A stretch of 64,000 nucleotides of DNA. Origin: Akkermansia sp. (GTDB lineage Bacteria; Verrucomicrobiota; Verrucomicrobiia; Verrucomicrobiales; Akkermansiaceae). Where the stretch lies: contig JALFWB010000011.1 of the NCBI GenBank assembly GCA_022787425.1, positions 1-64,000 of the forward strand, written 5' to 3'. Positions 42,174 to 50,778 of the stretch are shown here, one piece after another. Each line of letters starts with the position of its first letter. The first letter of the stretch is position 1. A program made the translations under genes and the position numbers. The notes beneath the pieces were generated by a model, which was given only the letters and a program-made list of their open reading frames with translations, was not told the origin of the DNA and did no database searches.

Positions 42174-43087
42174 ACCATGCCCAAGCGCGCACGAATATCC
42201 GCACAGAGCCGCTCCGTCTCCGGCACGGGAACCCCCGCCGCCAGCGCACGCCGAAGCGGCTCACCCCAAATCGCTTCGTACTCCACGGGGCGCCCCCGCA
42301 AGTAGTCAACCGCGCTACTGGGGATGAAGTCACCCATCACCCGCGTGCGCTCCATCTGCGCCTGCACAATGGCCTCCGGCGTGGGGTGCCCGCGGCGTGC
42401 CGCAGCCAAGCACACCTCCTCCATCACACGGCGGGAGCGCTCCACCTCCTCCGGCATGGTGAAGAGCTGACGCACACTGATACCCCCGTGCGCCAAGCAC
42501 AGGCCGTTGAAGGGAATGTTCCAAGTGAGCTTGGTCCAGAGCGTCTGCTCCGCATCCCCGGTCGCCATGCTCGGCACCCCGGCGCGGGTCAGGTGCGCAG
42601 CGAACTCCTGCGCGCGGGCCAATCCATGCGCCCCCGGCACCAGCGGAGCAAAACGGATCTCCCCGCCCTCCAGGTGGCGGATTACGCCCGGCTCATCCAT
42701 CATGCAGCAGACGAAACACAGGCCGATGTACACATCCTCCGCCGGCACAATCTCCGCGATCTTCTCCGCATTACCCATGCCGTTCTGCAGAGTAATCACC
42801 TCCGTACCCGGACGCAGCAGGGGCGGCAGAGCCTCCGCAAAAAGCCCGTTGCAGCAGGTCTTCCACGCCACGAACACGCGGTCCACCGGCCCGCAATCAG
42901 CCGAGCTGCGCACGGCATGCACCCGGGGCAGCACCACATCACCATCCACACTCTGCACACGCAGACCCTGCTCCTGCATGGCCCCGCAGGCGGAACGCCC
43001 GATGAACCACACCTCATCCCCCGCTGCTGCCAGGCGCGCGCCGTAGTAGCAGCCCAGGGCCCCGGCTCCTAAAATGGCTGTCTTCAT
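42170..43087 (-). CDS. panE: 2-dehydropantoate 2-reductase
   Basis: The 305-residue protein has a Rossmann NADPH loop (MKTAILGAGALGCYYGARLAAAGDEV), the LQNGMGNAEKI segment, a catalytic-Lys region (LWTKLTWNIPFNGLCLAHGG) and a C-terminal ketopantoate-reductase helical domain with ER-type motif (ERTRVMGDFIPSSAVDYLRGRPVEYEAIWGEP). It reduces 2-dehydropantoate to pantoate for pantothenate and CoA synthesis. ATG 43087 is supported both by homology and by a promoter whose -10 lies six bases upstream. Some ApbA/PanE paralogues act on other 2-keto acids. Confidence 0.92.
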   Translation of the reverse strand: MKTAILGAGALGCYYGARLAAAGDEVWFIGRSACGAMQEQGLRVQSVDGDVVLPRVHAVRSSADCGPVDRVFVAWKTCCNGLFAEALPPLLRPGTEVITLQNGMGNAEKIAEIVPAEDVYIGLCFVCCMMDEPGVIRHLEGGEIRFAPLVPGAHGLARAQEFAAHLTRAGVPSMATGDAEQTLWTKLTWNIPFNGLCLAHGGISVRQLFTMPEEVERSRRVMEEVCLAAARRGHPTPEAIVQAQMERTRVMGDFIPSSAVDYLRGRPVEYEAIWGEPLRRALAAGVPVPETERLCADIRARLGMV

Positions 43088-43093
43088 GCGCCC

Positions 43094-43122
43094 AGTATAG
43101 CCTTTTTGCCCTCTTTTTGCAA
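43094..43122 (-). promoter_or_regulatory. promoter of panE, -10 box 6 bases before the ATG
   Basis: On the minus strand, TTGCAA (43117-43122), a 17-base spacer and TATACT (43094-43099). Six bases separate it from ATG 43087, so the start site should be at the start codon. Confidence 0.85.
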
Positions 43123-43151
43123 TAAAAAATCCCCGCACACGCATTTTAGTC

Positions 43152-43180
43152 TTGCCTTCCCGCGCAGAAAGTTATATCCT
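43152..43180 (+). promoter_or_regulatory. promoter of the small basic protein gene
   Basis: TTGCCT (43152-43157), a 17-base spacer and TATCCT (43175-43180) lie 63 bases before ATG 43244. It is divergent from the panE promoter 30 bases away. Confidence 0.6.
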
Positions 43181-43243
43181 CTCCCCACCTATCAACCTCG
43201 GGCGGGCCCGTTTCCCGCCCTACAAACATACAGAGTACCGACA

Positions 43244-43402
43244 ATGGGTCAACAGCACCGTAAGGAGACGAAGCGCCGCCGCCGCTGCGCTTACATCAAG
43301 CGCCGTAAGGAAATCGCCAAGAATGCCAAGAATGCCATCCCCGTTACACCCGCGCGTAAGGTCACGGTGGCCGGCAGCGATTCCCCGGCTGCCGAGGCCT
43401 AA
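43244..43402 (+). CDS. Small Arg/Lys-rich protein
   Basis: The 52-residue protein starts MGQQHRKETKRRRRCAYIKR, is very basic in its first 30 residues and ends in an Ala/Pro/Ser tail. A medium-length leader, a dedicated promoter and a terminator, as for ribosomal genes, suggest a highly expressed, ribosome- or RNA-associated protein. It does not match L32-L36 or S20-S21 closely. I believe short basic proteins of this style recur in Verrucomicrobia, but this is recollection rather than a checked family assignment. Confidence 0.7.
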   Translation: MGQQHRKETKRRRRCAYIKRRKEIAKNAKNAIPVTPARKVTVAGSDSPAAEA

Positions 43403-43434
43403 GCCACGCAGCGTTCGCTTCCTTTAATCCTATC

Positions 43435-43476
43435 GGCGCTGCTCCCGCTTCCCCGGGGTCAGCGCCTTTCTCTTTT
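43435..43476 (+). terminator. intrinsic terminator after the small basic protein gene
   Basis: ggcgctg (43435-43441) pairs with cagcgcc (43460-43466), with an inner ccccgggg-type stem, followed by tttctctttt. Confidence 0.75.
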
Positions 43477-43479
43477 CCC

Positions 43480-44313
43480 TTGCAGCAGGAGCCTCAGAAG
43501 ATACCATGGTGGATGCTTCCGCCCCTTTGGGGGTTGGATGCTCCTCTCGTCGCTGCTGCTTGGGGTATTGCCTTTCTGGGCTTTTACGGGGTAAACACAG
43601 CCTCGTCCGATCCAATCATCCTACTAGTAGCGGTCGTGTGGTTGACGAACCTGTTGCACCGCGTGGGCACTGCCGCGATGAACCGCACCGTGTGGTATGC
43701 CTCCTACTACCGCAGCCATGCCTTCCCCATGCTGCTGCTGGTGGCGGCTCTGCTCTTCGCCGCCGTGTGGATGGGACTCTACGTGGTGGGTGCTGCGTGT
43801 ATGATGTATGCGATCATGCCTCTCATCTTGCTCTTCCTCTCCGTGTTCCCCATGCCCGTGGTTCTGCGCAATGCCTTACGTGCTCTGGCACTGGCAGAGG
43901 GCTGCCAAGCCCCGGCCTGCTACTTCTCCTTCATGATTGAACCGACTGAGGCCTTCCTGCAGACTGCTGTGTTTGCCTTGGGCGCGCTGTTCTTCCTTTT
44001 CCTGACGGAGCGCTCCTCCCTCCGCCTCAACGGCCGATTTCTGCAGGGCGAGAAGGCTTCCTTCTGCACGATAGCCTCGGTGGTTCTCTTTTTCTGCTAC
44101 TGGTGCGGTGCCTTCCCCGCCCACACTCACCACTGGACGGATGTCTCATCCGTCTTCAAGACGCTTATTCTGGGTCTCGCCTGCCTGCATCTTTACCGCA
44201 CCCGCGGCACCCGCCTCCCCCTCTACCTCTCCTTCTCCATCGGCTGGCCCGCCCTCGCCTTCCCGGCCATCCTCGCCCTTTTCTTCCACTCCAACCCCCA
44301 CTTCTTCTTCTGA
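43480..44313 (+). CDS. Unknown integral membrane protein
   Basis: The 277-residue protein has about eight membrane helices and small polar loops (LLHRVGTAAMNRTVWYASYYRSHAFP, SLRLNGRFLQGEKASF). The overall size and helix pattern recall UbiA-type prenyltransferases or small transporters, but the Asp-rich NDxxD motifs are missing, so no family is assigned. The start is uncertain: TTG 43480 gives the full frame, and ATG 43513 is the first ATG, within the first hydrophobic region. A terminator lies directly upstream and no clear promoter is seen. Confidence 0.62.
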   Translation: MQQEPQKIPWWMLPPLWGLDAPLVAAAWGIAFLGFYGVNTASSDPIILLVAVVWLTNLLHRVGTAAMNRTVWYASYYRSHAFPMLLLVAALLFAAVWMGLYVVGAACMMYAIMPLILLFLSVFPMPVVLRNALRALALAEGCQAPACYFSFMIEPTEAFLQTAVFALGALFFLFLTERSSLRLNGRFLQGEKASFCTIASVVLFFCYWCGAFPAHTHHWTDVSSVFKTLILGLACLHLYRTRGTRLPLYLSFSIGWPALAFPAILALFFHSNPHFFF

Positions 44314-44351
44314 GCAGGAAGGGGGCTCTGTACACAGCATCCGGCAGGGAC

Positions 44352-45962
44352 TCACTCCATCCGGGCACGGGAGGGTCGGTGGGAGCCGAGAGGCGTGAGG
44401 AAACCATGGGAGGCGGCCTCGGCGAAAGTGCGGGCAGCATCGGCACTGTGGGAGAACGCATCGTGCAGGGGAGCCTCGCGGCAGGAACCGGAGGCTGAAG
44501 GCGGCGCGGTGCGGTAGTTCTCCAAGCAATCAAGACCGGAGGGTTCGCGGTGCCCGGTAGGATCAAGGCGACCGAGGAGCGTATTTCGATGGAACCAGCT
44601 GTACTCCAGCAGGCGGCGCAGGTCGTTGATACCGCGCCACACATCCGTAGTGCGCGGTACAACCCGAACGGCCTTGATTCCCAAACGAGCCAGAGACGCC
44701 ACATAGGACTGCCCATGCGGGTCGCGGTGCGCGGCATCATGCGGCAAGAAGTGAGCGGTGAAAGGCCCGAATTCCCTCTCCCACTCCCGGATTTTGCCTG
44801 CGTAGTGCTCCAGCGGCAGCTGATTGGCAGCATAATGCTGCAACCAGTAAATCTGCCCGCCGATGACCTGCACGAGCCAAATGGCCGTGTGATCGCTCAT
44901 CCCCAAATCCCAAGCCGAGTAAAGCGGCGCGTGAGGATGAAAGGGGAAATCCGCCCCGATGCGCCCGGACTCCCGCAGGCGCATGAGCTGCGCGGCATAA
45001 ATGGCACCCTCCTGCACGATGTTGAAGGCCTCCTGCGGAGAGGATGGGTACTCCCAGCGCATGGCGGCTCCCATCGTGCGAGACATACGCGCATACCAAG
45101 CCTGCTGAGCCGGAGAAAGCCGCACCCCCTGTTCCGCCTCCAGCTGTGCGAAGTACTCCCGCAACTCCTCCCCCGGCGACTCTCCGGGCAGTGCGTACTC
45201 CGGGTTATCAAACCAACTGAAGAAGAAGAAGCGGAAATCAAGAGGTGAGAGCACGCGCCGCGCGCGGTTCTCCATCGCGCGGCACATGAGCTCATAGTTC
45301 ACGCCGAAGCGGCCGCCCTCGTGGGTGCTCTCCAGAATAACACGCCCGGAGAGCGGCACACTGTTAATGGCCCCCGTGAGCACCTCCCGCGCCCGGCGCG
45401 GGGCATGCACGGCGGTATGGGCCAGCTCCGAGACATGCAGCAGGCTGAGGGTACCGCCGCGCATGGTGGTGCCCAAGCGCACGTCACTTCCGTTGGCAAA
45501 AGCCAAGCGAGAGCGCGCGTCCGTCGGCAGAACGGGGGAACCGTTGCGCATCTCTGCCGAATGCTGCTTCACGAGCCCTCCCAGAAAGGCCAGAGCACGC
45601 TCCTGCGCCCCGGAACCCGGGGGCTGGTAGTCCAAATGCTCCCAAGCAAAGCGGATCTTCTCCAGCTTCAGCTCGGCATCCGGCAGCGTCTTGTCCACGA
45701 TACCGGCGTGAAAACCCGGGGTAAAGAGGCAGGAATCCAGCATGAAGATCGCCACATAGGTAGAGATACCCAACTGACGCGCCTTGAGCACGGCGTTACG
45801 GGCCCAGAGGTTGCGGTGCAGGCGCAGCTGCGCCTCATTCATGGAGAAACGCTGCATCTGTCCCTGTTTGTTCTCGATCCAATAGAGGTGATTGAGTCGC
45901 CAGAGGGGAGAATTGAGCCGCCCGCGCAAGCACTCTGCAAGTTGTTGATACGATGTAGTCAT
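44352..45962 (-). CDS. Phage-type terminase large subunit (DNA-packaging ATPase/nuclease)
   Basis: The 536-residue protein has a Walker A-like loop at residues 60-68 (KARQLGIST) and a hydrophobic Walker B strand ending in the catalytic acid at 174-179 (LLHVSE). A coupling motif follows (VILESTHEGG, about 208-217), then an RNase H-like nuclease domain with YSAWDLGMSDHTAIWLVQ (Asp352) and FLPHDAAHRD (Asp409). These are the ATPase and nuclease halves of tailed-phage TerL. The start is ATG 45962, ten bases after the 1601-residue gene. No small terminase or portal gene adjoins. The frame is intact and its composition is host-like. Confidence 0.85.
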   Translation of the reverse strand: MTTSYQQLAECLRGRLNSPLWRLNHLYWIENKQGQMQRFSMNEAQLRLHRNLWARNAVLKARQLGISTYVAIFMLDSCLFTPGFHAGIVDKTLPDAELKLEKIRFAWEHLDYQPPGSGAQERALAFLGGLVKQHSAEMRNGSPVLPTDARSRLAFANGSDVRLGTTMRGGTLSLLHVSELAHTAVHAPRRAREVLTGAINSVPLSGRVILESTHEGGRFGVNYELMCRAMENRARRVLSPLDFRFFFFSWFDNPEYALPGESPGEELREYFAQLEAEQGVRLSPAQQAWYARMSRTMGAAMRWEYPSSPQEAFNIVQEGAIYAAQLMRLRESGRIGADFPFHPHAPLYSAWDLGMSDHTAIWLVQVIGGQIYWLQHYAANQLPLEHYAGKIREWEREFGPFTAHFLPHDAAHRDPHGQSYVASLARLGIKAVRVVPRTTDVWRGINDLRRLLEYSWFHRNTLLGRLDPTGHREPSGLDCLENYRTAPPSASGSCREAPLHDAFSHSADAARTFAEAASHGFLTPLGSHRPSRARME

Positions 45963-45972
45963 GGGGGGGGCC

Positions 45973-48900
45973 TTACCATCTGCGGTATCTCGAACGAGGA
46001 CGATAACGCCTGCGGCGACGCACCGGCTCGGCCGGGTCTCGTTCACAGTTAAAAATCTCGATGAGTTCCGTTCGCAGCTCATCCTTCCGGCGTATTTCAG
46101 CGCAGGCCTCAGAGAAGGCACGCAACGTCTCCTCCGTGGGCTTACCCAGGGCTTCAACCATGGTCTGCACCCACGCCACGGCGCGCGCCTGCCCCGGCGA
46201 GAGCTCCTGCGGTCCCTGCCCCTCCAGGAAGTAGGAGAAACCGGTATCCTCACAGAGTCGGCAGACACCCTCCTGCAGAGAGAAACTCAGGAAAGCGTCC
46301 GGCTGAGCCCCTGCGTACCGCTCCCCCAAGTCCAGCATGTCCTCCACCGCTCGGGTCGTAGCGGCATGGGTGTTCTCATAGGCCTTTTGCTCCGAGCAGC
46401 TCTGAAAACGAGTCCGCACAAAAGTGCGCAGCGGCTCGGCGTAGGACTCCGGGGGCGGGGAGCCTGCCTTCAGCTCCTCAGCCTGAATGCCACCGACACC
46501 CCGACACAGGATGCCGTCATAGCTCTTCACGAGGTATGGCTCCGACAACTTGAACGAGGGCAGCTCCGGCTCCCCCGGCATCAGCCGGAAACAGGCACCC
46601 GCCACCTCCGGATGTTTGTAGACGGTGATGTTCGACAGAACCCGCATGTCCATCTCCCGGAAGTCAATCCCACGCAGCGGCACCCCGCACACGGACACCG
46701 GCTCACCGCAGCCCTCCGTGTATGCCTCATCCAGAATGCGGAGGATATTCTGCAAGCCCGGACGCGAGCTCCAGCCCGGGAAGGAATCCGGATTCCGCCC
46801 ATACGCCCCGCCGATCAACCCCTGAGCCGAGAGAATACCCCAAGGCGTGGCGCGCGGTCCATCCACAGCCGACCAACGCAGGGCATGCAGAGTGTGGAGA
46901 GCCGGAATGGCCCGAGGGTCCGTGCGCATCCACTCCGGCATAGCGGCGTTCGTCTCCAGCGTGTAGCCCCCCTGCATCCGTGTATCCCGCGTGGCCCAAG
47001 TGACGAACGAACCGGGGTCCTGCAGCTCAGGGAAGGGTTTCACCTGCATGTGCTGCACGCGGTAGCGATCCGTGGCGGGGGCATATTCATGCAGCTCCGG
47101 ATGCTCTGCCAACACCTCCGCCAAGTTGCGCAAAGCGGCGGCAGGGAGGTTCTGAGGGGCCTCGCCCGAAGCAGAGGGCGGCGGAAAGTCGCGACAGACG
47201 GTTGCCAGAGTCGGCTCCAGGAACGACAAGTCCTCCGGGGTCAGGCGTGACAGCTCCTTCCCCGGATCCATCAGCAGGCGGCGGAAGGCATGACCGGTCA
47301 CGGACAAAGCCTGCTCACCGTTGATGTGGAAGGCCCAGCCCTGCTCCATCTGCTGCTGCGGCGGCAGGGTGAAAGCCGCCTGCAAGTGCTCCCGGAAGAA
47401 TTGCTCGGTCAACGGTGTCACCTTCTGCTGCTGATTGCGGCAGTCTTCCGCCCACTGTTTCACCTTGAGGGCTGCCAGACGATTGGAATCGACACCGATC
47501 CGCTCCATCTTCTTCCCCACCTGCCGACTCTGTCGATCCTGCGTAATCTTGGGTTGCTCATACGGGGGCATCATGGTGGCATAACCCAGCCAGCGGTGCA
47601 CAGAATCCGGCAAGGGTACGGCGTCCGGATGCTGCACCAGATACTCGGTCATGTACTGCGCCATACGCCCCGCCAAGGCATTGTGCATCGCCGGGTAATT
47701 CGGCGGAATAATAACACGCGGTCCGCCCGGCGGATAATAGGAGCGGCCCGGCGCAATGGATTTGATCGCCCAGCGTTCCTTCGTCGTGAGTCGGCCATGG
47801 GCCTGCAGAAAGTCCATCACATCCACGGCACTCATCGAACCGCCCTCCATCTGCCCTCGCCAATAGGCCATGAGACGCGCCTGCATCATGGAGAGAGGGT
47901 TGAGGACGGAATAAAGATCTGCCGTGTACTGCTGCGGGCCGCGCTCCTCCTTTTGCAGGATGGGGGTGACACCATCGCCGCGTCGGTAACCGCGCATCGA
48001 TCGATTCAGACGCTCCGGGAGCACCCCGGGCACCCAGCCGGTCGCGCATCCGAACCACTCCCTCCCCAACTCCTGGACAGTCAAGGCGCCGAGTTGGTCG
48101 AAGTTCGAGAATGCCTCCGGGCGCATCGCATTCGTGCCCTTCGTGCTCAGATAGCCACCGAACATGAGGGAGGCATTCCCGACGACATCGTTCACCGCAC
48201 GCTCTGCCGTGGTATGCCAAGGGGTGTAGGAGCCATCCGGTCGCCGGGCCCGCCATCGTGTCACGCCGTCCGGCCCCACGGCAGACTCCGCCTCGCGACC
48301 GGTCAGGGCAGAATAGCGGGCAAAACGGACCGCGTTGGACTCCGCCTCCGCCGGAACAGTAAGAGGTGGACTGCCGAAGTAGCGTTGCGAGAGCTCCGCA
48401 AAGGCCTGCGCCGGTGAAAGGCCCTCTGTCAGCAGCTCCCGGAAGGCCGTGCAGCGGGGCATCACGCCGTACAGAGTTTCCACCCATCGGCGTGTGCCCA
48501 GCACCGCCATCTGCTTGGCCAAATGAGGCTCCGCCCCGGAGGTAGCGAAGTCATCGTAAGCTGCCATGCGCGGCAGCATGTAGTGCCGGACAATGTTGGA
48601 CAGGGGCTTGTCCCCCATCAAACGGGCCTCCAAATCCATAAGGACACGGAGCGTCAGCTCCCCCTGCGCACAACGAACCAGAGCCCGGCCCACATTTTCC
48701 GCCACCTCACGTTTCATCTCCTCCGCCGGAGCGAGGGCTTTCTTACCTGTGGCCAGCTCCCCGGCGGCTTGGGCACTGAGCAGACGGCGGTAACTGAGCA
48801 TGCGCAGATCCTCCGCCCCCTGTTGCACGATGGCTTCACACTGCGCGGTCTTTTCCGGCGGGGGGAGCTCCTGCGGCAGATGCAGGGGCTCGCGAGGCTT

Positions 48901-50778
48901 GGCGTGGGCCGTCCATTCATCATTCTGCGCCAAATTGTCGGGGAGGGTGCGGCGCGCAGGCGGCGGTGCGGTCGGCTTCACGCCTTCCCCGAAGTCGGAG
49001 GGCATCTGCAGGAAGTCGCAGAGTTCTCCGGTGCTGTAAACCGGGCGGAATTGCTGTGTGTGGAAGAGGTTGAGTACGCGATGAACCAACGGTATCAGGG
49101 TCTCGGCATCGTTCCAGCGCGGTGAGCGGCGGATGGCTTCACGCATCATCTCGCTGCTGCGCACGGCGTCCGGCTCTGCGGCAATGCGCTCGAGCTCCTG
49201 CGGTTTCAGGCCCCATTCCGCCGCCGGACCATCCGGGGACAACAGCTGGCTGCGGCAGCGGAAATGGTGAAGAGAAGCCTTACCGGCCCCCATGAGCACG
49301 AAGGGGAGGTTTACGGCGGCCTCTCGCATATTGACCTCGATATCCGTCATGTTATCTCCGAACTCCTGCCAGTTGATGTTCGAGGCAGCACCCTCCAGTT
49401 GCGCCGCGAGCTCCTGTGCTCCCAGCTCGGTGGCTTGTGCAGCCTTGCCGGCCAGCAGCAGCTTGGCACTCTCCGCAGACACACCGGCCAAGGATCGAAG
49501 GCCTGCCAGAGAGTACGCGCCCACGCCCTTGCCGTGTGCACGGGCAAAGGCGGTAAGGTTCTGCTCCAGCACCCTGCCGCCCACTCGCCCCATGAGGGCA
49601 TAGATACCGGCCTGCACACAACCGCCCACCGCACCGGCAAGCAGTTGTAGTTCTTGGCTGTTCTCCGGTGCGCGGCGGCGGGCCTCTGCCACGCTCTGCC
49701 CCATGCCGCTGAAGGCCAACACCCCGAAGCCTACGCCCCCGCAGCAAGAGAGGGCGGCAGCGGGTACATTGTGCATGGCTTCCACAAAGTAATGCTCTGC
49801 CAAAGTAGCTCCCTCATCGAGCTCCAGCGGCAGGGCCTCCTGCTGAGCGGCTTCGCGCATCTCATCCAGCACAAGCAGGCTGCCTTCCGCCGTGTCTGCC
49901 GCGATGTTCAGGACGGGGGAGTTCAGTTCCTTCACCAGACGGCGGCCGGCTGCCACGCCGATGTGCCCCACGCCCTGCACGATTCCGGATTGCAGGTCTA
50001 CCACCCCGCGTTGCAGGGAGCGGCGGGAGAGGGAGAACAGGCTCTCCTGCTTTCCCTTCTCAACGCCGGCGCGTTTCCGGGCTTTCTCGGCGGCCAAGTA
50101 ATACAGCAGACGGCGGTCAGCATCCTTCATGTGGGACAGGGCCAGACAGGTGGTGGCCAGGGAGGGATAAGCGGCGTAAAGACGCGGGCTGATGGTTGCC
50201 ATAGTCATGTTCGGCAGGATTTCCTGCTCTGCACCGATGAAGTAATCCATGCCCTCGGCCACCCTGTCCACCAGCGGTGCCACGCGCGCCAAGTGTCGCT
50301 CGGCGTCCTGCGCGGCTTGGCGGCAAATGGCCTGCAGGCGCGCGCGGTCCTCCGGGCTTGCGGTATCATCCGGCGCAGGGGCATCCGCTCCGGTCAGGGC
50401 GGCTCGATAGGCGCGGCTGTAGGTATCCCGCGCCAGTCGGCGGCGTTCTTCTTTCTCTTTTTCATCAGCCAAGGCAGTAAAGACCTCACGCTCATCGTCT
50501 GCCACGCCCAGGTTATTTGCCAGGTCGCGGCGCATATCATCCCAGCTGACGAGGATTCCATCTCGGTACACTCCGGGGCTGTGGTCGGCGTACCAGGAGC
50601 GGTTGATAATCGAGAGAAGGTTGTAGGTATTTTCCTCATCCGTGGCATCGGCGTCATCGGCGCCGGCCTGCTGCACGACCTCAGAGGGCACGGTTTCGGG
50701 GTCACCGGTCAGGACTCGGTTCCAATAGCTCTCCTTCCCTTGCTCCTCTTCCGAGGCGATCGGGGTAGCGGTGTTCAT
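45973..50778 (-). CDS. Giant phage-type internal/ejection-like protein
   Basis: The 1601-residue protein has no signal peptide. Most of it is helical and acidic/polar. At about residues 270-430 are Gly/Ala-rich amphipathic or membrane-seeking stretches (VPAALSCCGGVGFGVLAFSG-like, then GQSVAEARRRAPENSQELQLLAGAVGGCVQAGIYALMG). Such stretches are typical of internal virion or polyvalent proteins of podophages that cross the cell envelope with the DNA. The middle (about 800-1250) has Trp/Tyr-rich segments, and the end is a strongly basic tail (RRRRRYRPRSRYRRW). Position between TerL and a 409-residue helical protein mirrors the late gene order of T7-like phages (internal virion proteins, then terminase). 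The assignment is by context and character; no enzymatic motif was seen. An unbroken 4.8-kb frame argues for selection or recent arrival. Confidence 0.7.
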   Translation of the reverse strand: MNTATPIASEEEQGKESYWNRVLTGDPETVPSEVVQQAGADDADATDEENTYNLLSIINRSWYADHSPGVYRDGILVSWDDMRRDLANNLGVADDEREVFTALADEKEKEERRRLARDTYSRAYRAALTGADAPAPDDTASPEDRARLQAICRQAAQDAERHLARVAPLVDRVAEGMDYFIGAEQEILPNMTMATISPRLYAAYPSLATTCLALSHMKDADRRLLYYLAAEKARKRAGVEKGKQESLFSLSRRSLQRGVVDLQSGIVQGVGHIGVAAGRRLVKELNSPVLNIAADTAEGSLLVLDEMREAAQQEALPLELDEGATLAEHYFVEAMHNVPAAALSCCGGVGFGVLAFSGMGQSVAEARRRAPENSQELQLLAGAVGGCVQAGIYALMGRVGGRVLEQNLTAFARAHGKGVGAYSLAGLRSLAGVSAESAKLLLAGKAAQATELGAQELAAQLEGAASNINWQEFGDNMTDIEVNMREAAVNLPFVLMGAGKASLHHFRCRSQLLSPDGPAAEWGLKPQELERIAAEPDAVRSSEMMREAIRRSPRWNDAETLIPLVHRVLNLFHTQQFRPVYSTGELCDFLQMPSDFGEGVKPTAPPPARRTLPDNLAQNDEWTAHAKPREPLHLPQELPPPEKTAQCEAIVQQGAEDLRMLSYRRLLSAQAAGELATGKKALAPAEEMKREVAENVGRALVRCAQGELTLRVLMDLEARLMGDKPLSNIVRHYMLPRMAAYDDFATSGAEPHLAKQMAVLGTRRWVETLYGVMPRCTAFRELLTEGLSPAQAFAELSQRYFGSPPLTVPAEAESNAVRFARYSALTGREAESAVGPDGVTRWRARRPDGSYTPWHTTAERAVNDVVGNASLMFGGYLSTKGTNAMRPEAFSNFDQLGALTVQELGREWFGCATGWVPGVLPERLNRSMRGYRRGDGVTPILQKEERGPQQYTADLYSVLNPLSMMQARLMAYWRGQMEGGSMSAVDVMDFLQAHGRLTTKERWAIKSIAPGRSYYPPGGPRVIIPPNYPAMHNALAGRMAQYMTEYLVQHPDAVPLPDSVHRWLGYATMMPPYEQPKITQDRQSRQVGKKMERIGVDSNRLAALKVKQWAEDCRNQQQKVTPLTEQFFREHLQAAFTLPPQQQMEQGWAFHINGEQALSVTGHAFRRLLMDPGKELSRLTPEDLSFLEPTLATVCRDFPPPSASGEAPQNLPAAALRNLAEVLAEHPELHEYAPATDRYRVQHMQVKPFPELQDPGSFVTWATRDTRMQGGYTLETNAAMPEWMRTDPRAIPALHTLHALRWSAVDGPRATPWGILSAQGLIGGAYGRNPDSFPGWSSRPGLQNILRILDEAYTEGCGEPVSVCGVPLRGIDFREMDMRVLSNITVYKHPEVAGACFRLMPGEPELPSFKLSEPYLVKSYDGILCRGVGGIQAEELKAGSPPPESYAEPLRTFVRTRFQSCSEQKAYENTHAATTRAVEDMLDLGERYAGAQPDAFLSFSLQEGVCRLCEDTGFSYFLEGQGPQELSPGQARAVAWVQTMVEALGKPTEETLRAFSEACAEIRRKDELRTELIEIFNCERDPAEPVRRRRRYRPRSRYRRW

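Noticed and set aside
41256..42305. Plus-strand frame opposite the TPR and panE genes
   Set aside because: It overlaps two coupled, recognisable minus-strand genes entirely and ends in low-complexity Ser/Pro/Arg.
43480..44313. UbiA-type prenyltransferase assignment for the membrane protein
   Set aside because: The helix pattern is similar but the two Asp-rich substrate motifs are absent, so it is left as unknown.
44352..46268. Longer terminase frame starting near 46268
   Set aside because: The extra 102 residues are antisense-like Arg/Ser-rich sequence overlapping the end of the 1601-residue gene. ATG 45962 gives a normal terminase N-terminus.
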